NCBI GenBank assembly: GCA_016721005.1
Contig: JADKJM010000016.1
Coordinates: 62,001-126,000 of the forward strand
Reading direction: 5' to 3'
Length of the DNA: 64,000 nucleotides
Source: Flavobacteriales bacterium
GTDB taxonomy: Bacteria > Bacteroidota > Bacteroidia > Flavobacteriales_F > PHOS-HE28
How positions within the stretch are numbered: position 1 is the first letter of the stretch; every line of letters begins with the position of its first letter. A program made the position numbers and the translations under genes. Below are positions 43,003 through 50,707 of the stretch, piece by piece. The notes under the pieces were generated by a model. It was given only the letters and a program-made list of their open reading frames with translations, had not been told where the DNA came from and did no database searches.

Positions 43003-44879
43003 GACTTCAACTGGTTCAGGATGCCGACCCGGATCTCCTCGCTCGTGAAGGGCATGCCTTGGATCTTGTTCAGGCCTTGCGCGTCCACGAGGTATTCGGC
43101 GCGCAGCAATTGGCGCAGCTGTCCGCTGTTCATCTCGGGCACCAGCACCTTTTGGTAATTCTTCAGCAAGGGTCCCAATCCTTTGTTGAATGGGAACAGA
43201 TGGCGCAGGTGTACGTGCGCCACGGCGTGCCCTTCCTTCTGCAACTGCAATGCGGCCGTGCGGATGGCGCCGTAGGTGGATCCCCAGCCGACAACGAGCA
43301 GTTCCCCTTCCGCCGGGCCGCTATCCAACCGGATCGGCTTGTATCGATCCGCTATGCGCGCCACTTTCTCCGCACGCAAGCGCACCATCTTCTCGTGGTT
43401 CCGGGGATCGTAGCTGATGTTGCCCGTGAGGTCCTGTTTCTCGATGCCGCCGATGCGGTGCTGCAAGCCTGCCTGGCCCGGGATGGCCCATGGGCGCACG
43501 CCGCGTTCGTCGCGCGCATAGGGGAGGAACGCCTCGGCTGCGCTCGGCGTGCCAGCCTCCCTCGAAGCGATGAACGGAGGCTTGATCTCCGGGAGGCTAT
43601 CCGCCGCAGGAAAACGCCAGGGTTCGGAACCGTTCGCGATGTAGCCATCGGTGAGCAGGATCACCGGCGTCATGTGCTCCAGTGCGATCTGCACGGCCTC
43701 GAAGGCCATGTCGAAGCAATCGATCGGCGTGCTGGCCGCGAGCACCGGGATCGGCGCTTCGCCATTGCGGCCCAGGACGGCTTGCCAGAGGTCCGCCTGC
43801 TCGGTCTTGGTGGGCAGCCCGGTGCTCGGTCCGCCGCGCTGCACGTTCACGATCACCAACGGGATCTCCAGCATGAGGGCAAGCCCCATGGCCTCGGTCT
43901 TCAGCGCGATGCCCGGTCCGCTGCTGGCTGTGATGCCGAGGGCACCGCCATAGCTCGCGCCGATGGCCGAGCCGATGGCCGCGATCTCGTCCTCCGCCTG
44001 GAAAGTGATCACGCCGAAGTTCTTGTGGCGGCTGAGCTCGTGCAGGATCTCGCTCGCCGGGGTGATGGGATAACTGCCGTAGAACAGGTCCAGCTTCGCT
44101 TTCTGCGCACCGGCGATCAAGCCCAGCGCTGTGCCCTGGTTGCCGGTGATCGCACGGTAGGTGCCCTTGGGCAAAGGGGCCGCCTTCACCTCGAAACGCG
44201 TGGTGAAGGTCTCGCTGGTCTCCCCATAGAAGTAGCCCGCAACGAGCGCTTTCCGGTTCGCTTCGAGCAAGTCCGGCTTCTTGCCGAACTTCTTCTCGAG
44301 GAACCCTTCGGCGAGGGTGTTCTCACGGCTGAACATCCAGTTGATGAAGCCGAGGACGAACATGTTCTTGCAGCGGTCCTTCTCCTTCATCCCCAGCGTG
44401 CTGTCCTCCAGCGCGGTGCGGGTGAGCTTGGTCACGTCCACGGCATGCACCTGGAAGTTCACCAACGAACCGTCCGTGAGCGGATCGGCGGCATCGATGT
44501 AACCGGCCAGCCGCAGGTTCTTCTTGTCGAAGCCATCGCTGTTAGCGATGATGATGCCACCGGGCTTCAACTTGTCCAGGTTCGCGCTCAGCGCGGCGGC
44601 GTTCATCACCACCAGCACATCGCACTGGTCGCCGGGCGTGAAGATCTCCACGCTGCCGAAGTGCAATTGGAAGCCGCTCACACCGGCCAGGGTGCCGATC
44701 GGGGCACGGATCTCCGCCGGGTAGTTCGGGAAGGTGCTCACATCGTTGCCGAAGAGCGCGTTGGTGCCGGTGAACTGGGTCCCGGTGAGCTGGATGCCGT
44801 CGCCGCTGTCTCCAGCGAAGAGGATCACCACATTGCTCCGTTCCTCGACGGGCTTGGGTGGTTTGGTGTTGATGGACAT
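42999..44879 (-). CDS. korA: 2-oxoacid:ferredoxin oxidoreductase, alpha subunit (gamma-alpha fusion)
   Basis: A 626-residue protein. Residues about 15-195 are the gamma domain (VVILFAGDSGDGIQLTGTQF, FPNYPAEIRAPIGTLAGVSG). From about 235 comes the pyruvate-binding alpha domain (GNQGTALGLIAGAQKAKLDL, YPITPASEILHELSRHKNFG, VTFQAEDEIAAIGSAIGASY, ITASSGPGIALKTEAMGLAL, NVQRGGPSTGLPTKTEQADL), followed by the transketolase C-like region. Fusion of gamma and alpha is typical of the Bacteroidota enzyme. No ferredoxin-like domain is fused. Substrate choice (2-oxoglutarate or another) is inferred from the family. Confidence 0.94.
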
Positions 44880-44905
44880 GGATTCGCCAGGCGAAGGTAA
44901 CGGGG

Positions 44906-45208
44906 TCAGGACGTGGTGCGAACGTCCGGGCGTGCCTGTTGCTCCGTCCGGCGTCCACTTGCGTTGATGGCTTCCACCTTCTTCACCGATGGCGCCACGC
45001 GCTTGATGGTCTCCTCCACCCCGCCCTTCATGGTCATGGGGAGCATGGCGCAGCTGGAACAGGAGCCATGCAGGCGCAGGCGAGCAACACCATCCGCGGT
45101 CACCTCCTCCAACGTGATGTCGCCACCGTCCGCTTCAAAGAACGGACGCAACTCGGCGAGCGCTTCGCGGACGCGGGCTTCGGTGATCTCGTGCTCTCGG
45201 CGGGACAT
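44906..45208 (-). CDS. NifU C-terminal-domain Fe-S scaffold/carrier (Nfu)
   Basis: A 100-residue Nfu protein. ALAELRPFFEADGGDITLEE, then VARLRLHGSCSSCAMLPMTM, give the CxxC that binds a bridging 4Fe-4S cluster in a dimer. It transfers clusters to target enzymes. Four bases separate it from mrp upstream, so the two Fe-S carriers share an operon, next to the Fe-S-dependent korAB. Confidence 0.94.
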   Translation of the reverse strand: MSRREHEITEARVREALAELRPFFEADGGDITLEEVTADGVARLRLHGSCSSCAMLPMTMKGGVEETIKRVAPSVKKVEAINASGRRTEQQARPDVRTTS

Positions 45209-45212
45209 GCTA

Positions 45213-46295
45213 TCAAGCGGGAACGGCGCGCAGCACGCGCTCCATCACTGCGGTACAAAGGTCGTTGAAGGGAGCGGCAGCGGGGGTGTCGCCTTGCAGG
45301 ACGGCGGGGCGGCCCACATCACCGGCTTCGCGCACGCTCTGGATCAAGGGCACTTCACCCAAGAAGGGCACTTTCAATTCCTCGGCGAGCGCTTGGGCGC
45401 CACCTTTCCCGAAGATGTAATGCCGCACGCCCGTCACCCCGGCCTCCGAGCCGGGGTCAGCAGGCGTGAACCATGCCATGTTCTCGACGATGCCCAACAC
45501 GGGCACATTCACGCTGGGCAGGTTGAAGAGCCCTACTCCTTTCCGCGCATCGATCAGTGCCACGGTTTGTGGTGTGCTCACAATGATCGCTCCCGTGAGC
45601 GGCACCGCTTGCACCAACGACAGGTGGATGTCGCCCGTGCCGGGTGGAAGATCCACGAGCATCACATCGAGCTCGCCCCAGTCGGCATCCTTGATCAATT
45701 GCTCCAATGCTTTCGTCGCCATCGGTCCACGCCATGCGATGGCCTGCGATGGATCGGCGAAGAATCCGATGCTCAACAGCTTCACACCATAACTCTCCAC
45801 CGGAACGATGTAGTGCTTGCCGTCCTTCTCCACGGTCCTCGGCTTCTCATGCACCGCATCGAACATCAGCGGCATGCTCGGGCCGTAGATGTCGGCGTCG
45901 ATCAGTCCCACTTTCAACCCACGCGCGGCCAACCCTGCTGCGAGGTTCGCGGTGATCGTGCTCTTGCCCACGCCTCCCTTGCCGCTCGCGATGGCGATGA
46001 TGTGCTTCACATTCGGCAGCACCTTGCGCACGTTGGCGCGATCGCCGCTGAGTGGGTTCACGGTCACCACCACCTTCACTTCCTTGCCTAGCGCCTGCTT
46101 CAGGTTGAAGGCCACGGCCTCCTCCATGCGCTTGCGGCTGTGCATGGCGGGATTGCTCACCTCCACAGTGATATGTACGGTGTCCTCATCCACCACCACC
46201 TCGCGCACGAGGTCGAGGGTGACGATGTCCTTCTTGAGGTCGGGTTCGATGATGCGCGAGAGCGCGGCGAGAATGGCTTCTTGGGTGATGGGCAT
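45213..46295 (-). CDS. Mrp/NBP35-family Fe-S carrier ATPase
   Basis: A 360-residue P-loop ATPase. Residues 1-85 form a MIP18/DUF59 domain (ILAALSRIIEPDLKKDIVTL). The deviant Walker A is IASGKGGVGKSTITANLAAG, with MLVDLPPGTGDIHLSLVQAV and GIVENMAWF later. Where many Mrp proteins carry a CxxC near ENM-, this one reads TPADPGSEAGVTGVRHYIFG. The DNA there (45436-45457) is a palindrome, and the extra residues look like an in-frame insertion between FTPA and YIFGKGG. No CxxC is visible, as in other Bacteroidota members. Co-transcribed with nfu. Confidence 0.93.
   Translation of the reverse strand: MPITQEAILAALSRIIEPDLKKDIVTLDLVREVVVDEDTVHITVEVSNPAMHSRKRMEEAVAFNLKQALGKEVKVVVTVNPLSGDRANVRKVLPNVKHIIAIASGKGGVGKSTITANLAAGLAARGLKVGLIDADIYGPSMPLMFDAVHEKPRTVEKDGKHYIVPVESYGVKLLSIGFFADPSQAIAWRGPMATKALEQLIKDADWGELDVMLVDLPPGTGDIHLSLVQAVPLTGAIIVSTPQTVALIDARKGVGLFNLPSVNVPVLGIVENMAWFTPADPGSEAGVTGVRHYIFGKGGAQALAEELKVPFLGEVPLIQSVREAGDVGRPAVLQGDTPAAAPFNDLCTAVMERVLRAVPA
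45436..45457. repeat. Palindromic repeat inside the mrp-type gene
   Basis: ACCCCGGC, a six-base loop and GCCGGGGT form an 8-bp stem within a GTCACCCCGGC...GCCGGGGTCAG context, like the palindromes of the 246-bp repeats at 1670-2405. It is in frame and encodes about ten residues (DPGSEAGVTG) absent from the usual motif spacing. Confidence 0.6.
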
Positions 46296-46330
46296 GGCGA
46301 ATGGAGTGCGAAACTACTGCGGGAGCGTAT

Positions 46331-46401
46331 GTCACAACCCCAACTCCACCATAGGATCCCAGAACCGCTTCGCGAAGTCCACCACCTGATCGTTCTTCAC
46401 C
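46331..46401. repeat. 71-bp duplicate of the 3' end of the alkyltransferase-like gene
   Basis: Identical to 47063-47133 except one base, in the same orientation. It carries the last 23 codons and stop of the 47064-47429 gene on the minus strand, and the one difference is synonymous (CCT for CCG). The two copies bracket the MNT/HEPN module. Confidence 0.92.
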
Positions 46402-46412
46402 CCTATGCCTTC

Positions 46413-46420
46413 TACCTTTG
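46413..46420 (+). promoter_or_regulatory. -7 element of the MNT/HEPN module
   Basis: TACCTTTG, an exact match to TAnnTTTG, ends four bases before the ATG at 46425, so the transcript is probably leaderless. It lies just past the left 71-bp repeat, that is, inside the presumed inserted segment. Confidence 0.5.
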
Positions 46421-46424
46421 AACC

Positions 46425-46715
46425 ATGCTCACCGCCGAACAACAACGGATCATACGGGAAGTCCTAGCGCCATTTGCGCCGCTCTCCATTGCCTTGTTCG
46501 GTTCCCGAGCGCGCGGCGATGAGCGTCCGGAAAGCGACCTCGACCTGCTAGTTGACCTAGGTGAACCGATCGACTTTCTCGACTTGGTCGGTCTGGAACA
46601 ATCACTCAGCGAACGCCTCGGCCTTCGCGTGGATCTAGTGACGGAGCGAGCGATCGATCCGAAGATGCGACCGTTCATCCAGCGCGACCTTGTGCGCATC
46701 GAAGCCGCCGCATGA
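46425..46715 (+). CDS. MNT-type nucleotidyltransferase, antitoxin of a HEPN/MNT pair
   Basis: A 96-residue minimal nucleotidyltransferase. The active-site motif is ALFGSRARGDERPESDLDLL, with the GSxxxG and DxD, and a later acidic residue in LRVDLVTE. Proteins of the MntA kind neutralise HEPN RNases by adding AMP to a Tyr near the active site. Its stop overlaps the HEPN gene start by four bases (ATGA). The pair is bracketed by 71-bp direct repeats. Confidence 0.9.
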   Translation: MLTAEQQRIIREVLAPFAPLSIALFGSRARGDERPESDLDLLVDLGEPIDFLDLVGLEQSLSERLGLRVDLVTERAIDPKMRPFIQRDLVRIEAAA

Positions 46716-47059
46716 GTGAAGTCCGTAGTGATCGGGTGCTCATTGAGCATATCCTGGAAGCGATCGACCAGGTCCTGCACTACACCAAGGGTATGGACCT
46801 CCGGGCCTTCCTGGATAACCGCTTGGTACAGGATGGTGTCATCCGGAACTTCATGGTGATGGGTGAGGCGACCAAGCGGATCTCTTCCGAAGTGCGTTCG
46901 GCCTATCCGAATGTGGAGTGGAAGAAGATCGCGGGCATGCGTGACAAGCTTGTGCATGATTACTTGGGCATCGACAAGCACGCGGTTTGGCTAACCGTTG
47001 AACGTGTTCTTCCGGATGCGCGAAAGCGCTTGGAGGAGATCAAGGATCAGCTTGACTAG
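46712..47059 (+). CDS. HEPN RNase toxin (HepT-like)
   Basis: A 115-residue helical protein with the HEPN motif RX4HXY visible as RDKLVHDYLG near residue 87, and the family segment VIRNFMVMGEATKRIS. HepT proteins are RNases held in check by AMPylation by the partner MNT protein; here the Tyr of HDY is the expected target. Translational coupling with the MNT gene supports a working toxin-antitoxin module. It ends four bases before the right 71-bp repeat. Confidence 0.9.
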   Translation: MSEVRSDRVLIEHILEAIDQVLHYTKGMDLRAFLDNRLVQDGVIRNFMVMGEATKRISSEVRSAYPNVEWKKIAGMRDKLVHDYLGIDKHAVWLTVERVLPDARKRLEEIKDQLD

Positions 47060-47062
47060 GAG

Positions 47063-47133
47063 GTCACAACCCCAACTCCACCATCGGATCCCAGAACCGC
47101 TTCGCGAAGTCCACCACCTGATCGTTCTTCACC
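47063..47133. repeat. 71-bp repeat, native copy at the end of the alkyltransferase-like gene
   Basis: This copy is the actual 3' end of the 47064-47429 gene. The match to 46331-46401 starts one base outside the stop codon and covers 23 codons; beyond 47133 the two sequences differ completely. Confidence 0.92.
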
Positions 47134-47429
47134 TTCACCCCTTCCTTCTCCAGCAACTCCTGCATGCGCGTGGTCGTGCCGAAATGGTGCTTGCCACTGA
47201 GCAACCCGATGCGGTTGACCACGCGGTGCGCCGGGACCTTCGGCTTCACGGTGTGTGCGTTGTTCATGCAGTAGCCCACGATGCGGGCTGATCGTGCGGC
47301 TCCGAGATACTTCGCGATCGCGCCGTAACTCGTCACACAGCCGCGCGGGATCTGCCGAACGACATCCATCACATCTGCGAAGAAGTCGCGCTCCTGGACT
47401 GCGCCATCCTGAACGGTTCGTTTGGCCAT
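47064..47429 (-). CDS. Alkyltransferase-like protein (ATL), MGMT family without active-site Cys
   Basis: A 121-residue protein of the O6-alkylguanine-DNA alkyltransferase fold: FADVMDVVRQIPRGCVTSYG with helix-turn-helix YGAIAKYLGAARSARIVGYC. The active site, PCHR in true transferases, is PAHRVVNR here, so Cys is replaced by Ala. Such ATL proteins bind alkylated bases and pass them to nucleotide excision repair rather than repairing them directly. The start was set at 47429 (MAKRTVQDG). Its 3' end is duplicated on the far side of the MNT/HEPN module. Confidence 0.9.
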   Translation of the reverse strand: MAKRTVQDGAVQERDFFADVMDVVRQIPRGCVTSYGAIAKYLGAARSARIVGYCMNNAHTVKPKVPAHRVVNRIGLLSGKHHFGTTTRMQELLEKEGVKVKNDQVVDFAKRFWDPMVELGL

Positions 47430-47491
47430 GGTCTTAGCCGCAAAGGCGCGGAGACGCAAAGGAAGTCATCGCGACTTGGCGCCTTTGCGGC

Positions 47492-48172
47492 CTATTGAAC
47501 CCCGAACCGAACGTAGTGGATCGTCCGTCCCTCCGCCAACCACATCTGCTCGTAATAGGTGCGGATGTTCAGCACAGCTTGTTCCTCTTCGGATACGCGT
47601 TGAACAAGTTCAGCATACACGTTCGCGCTCTGCTCATGGACGGGCAGTTTCCGCTCGGCGATCTGCTCCAGTGTGTAATCGTAGAGCAGTGGACTATCGG
47701 TCTTCAGGTGGATGACGCCGCCGGGTTTGAGGATCTGCTTGTATCGGTCCAGAAAGAGCGGACTCGTGAGCCGCTTACGCGCCTTGCCGATCTGAGGATC
47801 GGAGAAGGTGAGCCAGATCTCGTCCACTTCCTGCGGCCCGAAGCACTTCAGGATATGGTCCACATGGGTGCGGATGAAGCCGACATTGGCAAGACCGAGT
47901 TCCTTGGCGGTTCGCGCACCGCGCCAGATGCGCGCGCCTTTGATGTCCACGCCGATGTAGTTCTTCTGTGGCTGCAACTGCCCTAGGCCAACGGTGTACT
48001 CACCGCCTCCACAGCCAAGCTCAAGGACCAGCGGTGCATCGCGCTTGAAGAAATCAGCGTTCCACTTCCCACGCAGCGCCAATCCGTTCTCCACCAACTC
48101 GGTGAAGCTTGGCTGTAGCACATGCTCAAAAGTGCTGTTCTCGGCGAAGCGGGCAAGCTTGTTCTTTCCCAT
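47492..48172 (-). CDS. trmB: tRNA (guanine46-N7)-methyltransferase
   Basis: A 226-residue SAM enzyme that makes m7G46 in tRNA. MGKNKLARFAENSTFEHVLQ is the usual Bacteroidota start, then LVLELGCGGGEYTVGLGQL (SAM loop), NYIGVDIKGARIWRGARTA and DEIWLTFSDPQIGKARKRLT (family DPWPKxRHxKRR-like region). The frame extends further upstream, but those codons include a dispersed GTCATTCCGAGCGAAGCGAA-type repeat (about 48193-48225) and are not expected in the protein. Confidence 0.93.
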   Translation of the reverse strand: MGKNKLARFAENSTFEHVLQPSFTELVENGLALRGKWNADFFKRDAPLVLELGCGGGEYTVGLGQLQPQKNYIGVDIKGARIWRGARTAKELGLANVGFIRTHVDHILKCFGPQEVDEIWLTFSDPQIGKARKRLTSPLFLDRYKQILKPGGVIHLKTDSPLLYDYTLEQIAERKLPVHEQSANVYAELVQRVSEEEQAVLNIRTYYEQMWLAEGRTIHYVRFGVQ

Positions 48173-48192
48173 CGGGTCAGTGGCAGTCGTCA

Positions 48193-48225
48193 GTTCCTTC
48201 GCTTCGCTCGGAATGACCGGTAGTT
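48193..48225. repeat. Dispersed GTCATTCCGAGCGAAGCGAA-type repeat in the trmB leader
   Basis: On the minus strand this reads GGTCATTCCGAGCGAAGCGA and continues AGGAAC, a sequence type widely seen as a dispersed repeat in bacterial genomes. It lies 20 to 50 bases upstream of the trmB ATG. Confidence 0.5.
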
Positions 48226-48342
48226 GGCGCACGGCACGAGGCCATCGCTCTTCATCCGGGGCGGCGAAAATAGGCGCGACCGTTGGACCGGCTGAACGAA
48301 AGGTATTCACTGCAACGGCGCATTCATCCCACCTTCGCAGCG

Positions 48343-49437
48343 ATGTTCAATGGCGCGCGCATCCTAGTGGCCCCGCTCGATTGGGGCTTGGGCCATGCGG
48401 CGCGGTGCGTTCCCATCATCCATCGGGTGATCGACCAAGGAGCTGTTCCGGTTATTGGTGCGGATGCGGGTGCGCTCGCTCTGCTCCGGCAGGAATTCCC
48501 GGATCTGGAATACGTGCAAATGGTTGGTGTGGAAGTGCGCTATTCCAAGGGCAACAACCAGTTCTGGAGCTTGGCGCGGCAATTCCCGGGGATGATCCGT
48601 AGCGTCCGGGCCGAGCATGCGCTCTTCGATCGGATCCGGCAACGCTTGCGGATCGATGCAGTGATCAGTGATCAACGCTTCGGGTTGCGCAGTCCGGATC
48701 TGCCCAGCGTGTTGATCACGCATCAGGTGTTCCCGTTCACGCCTTTCGCGCAGGGCGCCTTACGCACGATGAATCGCAATCAGATCGAGTGTTTCGACCG
48801 GTGCTGGATCATGGATGAGGCGAGGGCACCCGGCCTTGCCGGTGAACTTTCACACGGGTCGGATCTTCCAGCGAACGCGCGCTACATCGGGACGGTGAGT
48901 CGGATGAGCTTCACCCCTGCCCTCTCCGCGGGAGAGGGAGGAAGGCCTCTGACGGCGGAATACCAGGTTGTAGCTGTGATCAGCGGTCCTGAACCACAAC
49001 GTACCATATTCGAACTACTGTTGATCGAACAACTGCACGCACTCCCCGGCAGGCACTTATTGGTCCTCGGACTACCGGGAAGCGACAGGGATGAAGTGAT
49101 CGGGAACCTCACCATTCGGGCGCACATGAGCAGCGGTGATCTGGCTGCGGCGATGATCTCGGCGCGCCTTGTTGTTTCGCGAAGTGGGTACACATCGCTG
49201 ATGGACCTTGACGCGATCGGACGCACGGCATTGATCATTCCCACGCCGGGCCAGCCCGAGCAGGAATACCTCGCCACGCTGCATGCACGCACCCGAAGGT
49301 TCATTGTTCAACAGCAGGGTACACTGGATCTTGTGGCTGCGTTGGCTCTTCTACCCACGGAACCGAGCTTGGTTCGTGCGAGTGGTCCGGACCTTCTGGA
49401 ACAGGCTTTGGAAGACCTGGCCTCCCTGCTGCGCTGA
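48343..49437 (+). CDS. Glycosyltransferase-like protein (GT28/MurG-type fold)
   Basis: A 364-residue protein. It starts GARILVAPLDWGLGHAARCV, the GxGHxxR motif of GT28-like enzymes, and the C-terminal half has VVAVISGPEPQRTIFELLL and LVVSRSGYTSLMDLDAIGR, then IIPTPGQPEQEYLA, a donor-binding pattern like MurG or MGDG synthases. Between about residues 188 and 203 the sequence SFTPALSAGEGGRPL is encoded by a palindrome (48920-48938) and probably inserted. The start at 48343 begins the Rossmann motif. The acceptor is unknown. It diverges from trmB. Confidence 0.82.
   Translation: MFNGARILVAPLDWGLGHAARCVPIIHRVIDQGAVPVIGADAGALALLRQEFPDLEYVQMVGVEVRYSKGNNQFWSLARQFPGMIRSVRAEHALFDRIRQRLRIDAVISDQRFGLRSPDLPSVLITHQVFPFTPFAQGALRTMNRNQIECFDRCWIMDEARAPGLAGELSHGSDLPANARYIGTVSRMSFTPALSAGEGGRPLTAEYQVVAVISGPEPQRTIFELLLIEQLHALPGRHLLVLGLPGSDRDEVIGNLTIRAHMSSGDLAAAMISARLVVSRSGYTSLMDLDAIGRTALIIPTPGQPEQEYLATLHARTRRFIVQQQGTLDLVAALALLPTEPSLVRASGPDLLEQALEDLASLLR
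48920..48938. repeat. Palindromic repeat inside the glycosyltransferase-like gene
   Basis: CCCTCTCC, GCG and GGAGAGGG form an 8-bp stem within a CACCCCTGCCCTCTCC context, a common dispersed palindrome. It is in frame and encodes residues such as PALSAGEG in a loop between the two Rossmann-like halves. Confidence 0.6.
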
Positions 49438-49447
49438 TGCGATGGGT

Positions 49448-49455
49448 TACTTTTC
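49448..49455 (+). promoter_or_regulatory. Possible -7 element before the nuclease gene
   Basis: TACTTTTC, seven bases before the ATG at 49463. One mismatch to TAnnTTTG; no -33 TTG seen. Confidence 0.35.
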
Positions 49456-49462
49456 GCCTTCC

Positions 49463-50707
49463 ATGAGATCATTCGCTTCGCTGCTCGTCCTGTTCGCACT
49501 GGTCCCCCTCACCTCGTTCGGTCAATACGACCTGGACCAACAATTGAAGCGGATCGAGGAACAGAACGCCAAACTGCAGGAGCAGCAGAAACTCATGGTG
49601 GCGCGCATGGATTCCGCCAAGCTCGCCATCATCCGCCGCGACCTGAACAAGATCGGCCTGCCGCGATTGGAAGCCGGTGATGAAGTGATCGTTCACGCCG
49701 CCCACATGCTCGTGTACAGTGAGAAGCACGAGCAACCGAAGTGGGTGGCGCACATCGCCGTGCCGGACCTGATCACCGGAAACCTCGCACGCATCGACTC
49801 CTTCTCCCCCGACCCGATGGTGAAAACAGGAACGGCGGTCACAGCGGACTATTGGAACAGTGGGTACGATCGCGGACACTTGGTACCGAGCGCCGACATG
49901 CGCTGGAACCTGGATGCGATGAAGGCCACCTACTTGTATAGCAACATCAGTCCGCAAGTGCCGGAACTGAACCGCGGCACATGGGCTGAGCTGGAGGATT
50001 GGGGCCGCCGCTACGTGAACTACAGCAAGCGGCGGATCTTCGTGGTGACAGGCCCGGTGCTTCGCGATGGATTGCCCACCATGCAGAAAGCCGATCGGCA
50101 GAACGAGGTGAGCATACCGGAGTATTTCTTCAAGGTGATCGCCGACCTTGATGGTGATCAACCCAAGGCCATTGCCTTCGTCATGCGCAACGCAGCGCAG
50201 GAGTATCCACCGATCAGCTATTCGGTATCGATCGACAGTGTGGAGGCGCTCACCGGCATCGATTTCTTCCCCGCGCTGGATGACGCGACCGAGAACCGGA
50301 TCGAAGCGATGCGCGAACCGAAGGACTGGTATGCGCAGGGCGATCCGTTCTTCGGCGAAGTGGAACCATTGAAGGCCCCGTTACCGAAGGGGATGTTCAA
50401 CACGGTGCAGGCGAAATACCACATCGGGCAAACGGCCACGATCTGCGGCACGGTGGTGAGTTCGCGCAAGACCGTAAAGGCGAAGGCGATCTATTTGAAC
50501 TTCGATCGCATGCACCCGCATCAGGATTTCTACGCCACGATCTGGGAGTACAACGGACCGAACTTCAGCTACGATCCGGAAGTATTTCTAGTGAACAAGA
50601 AGATCTGCGTCACCGGCAAGGTGACCATCTTCGATGACATCCCGCGTATCAGCATCAACAACGAAAGTGAGGTGATGCTCTACGACGAGGCCGTAGGCGG
50701 TCGTTGA
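49463..50707 (+). CDS. Secreted DNA/RNA non-specific endonuclease (EndoG/NucA type) with C-terminal OB-like domain
   Basis: A 414-residue protein with signal peptide MRSFASLLVLFALVPLTSFGQ, then a short coiled coil (LKRIEEQNAKLQEQQKLMVA). Residues about 65-285 are a beta-beta-alpha-metal nuclease with the signature DRGHLVPSADM (catalytic His) and the metal Asn in YLYSNISPQ. Residues about 315-410 (TVQAKYHIGQTATICGTVVS, KAIYLNFDRMHPHQDFYATI, KKICVTGKVTIFDDIPRISI) look like an OB-fold nucleic-acid-binding domain. It would cut extracellular or periplasmic DNA and RNA for nutrition or defence (inferred). The longer upstream frame lies in the previous gene. Confidence 0.9.
   Translation: MRSFASLLVLFALVPLTSFGQYDLDQQLKRIEEQNAKLQEQQKLMVARMDSAKLAIIRRDLNKIGLPRLEAGDEVIVHAAHMLVYSEKHEQPKWVAHIAVPDLITGNLARIDSFSPDPMVKTGTAVTADYWNSGYDRGHLVPSADMRWNLDAMKATYLYSNISPQVPELNRGTWAELEDWGRRYVNYSKRRIFVVTGPVLRDGLPTMQKADRQNEVSIPEYFFKVIADLDGDQPKAIAFVMRNAAQEYPPISYSVSIDSVEALTGIDFFPALDDATENRIEAMREPKDWYAQGDPFFGEVEPLKAPLPKGMFNTVQAKYHIGQTATICGTVVSSRKTVKAKAIYLNFDRMHPHQDFYATIWEYNGPNFSYDPEVFLVNKKICVTGKVTIFDDIPRISINNESEVMLYDEAVGGR

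Noticed and set aside
43059..44900. A 613-codon plus-strand open frame opposite korA
   Set aside because: It is the antisense shadow of a clearly recognised gene, rich in Arg/His/Ala with no domain pattern, as GC-rich genes commonly produce.
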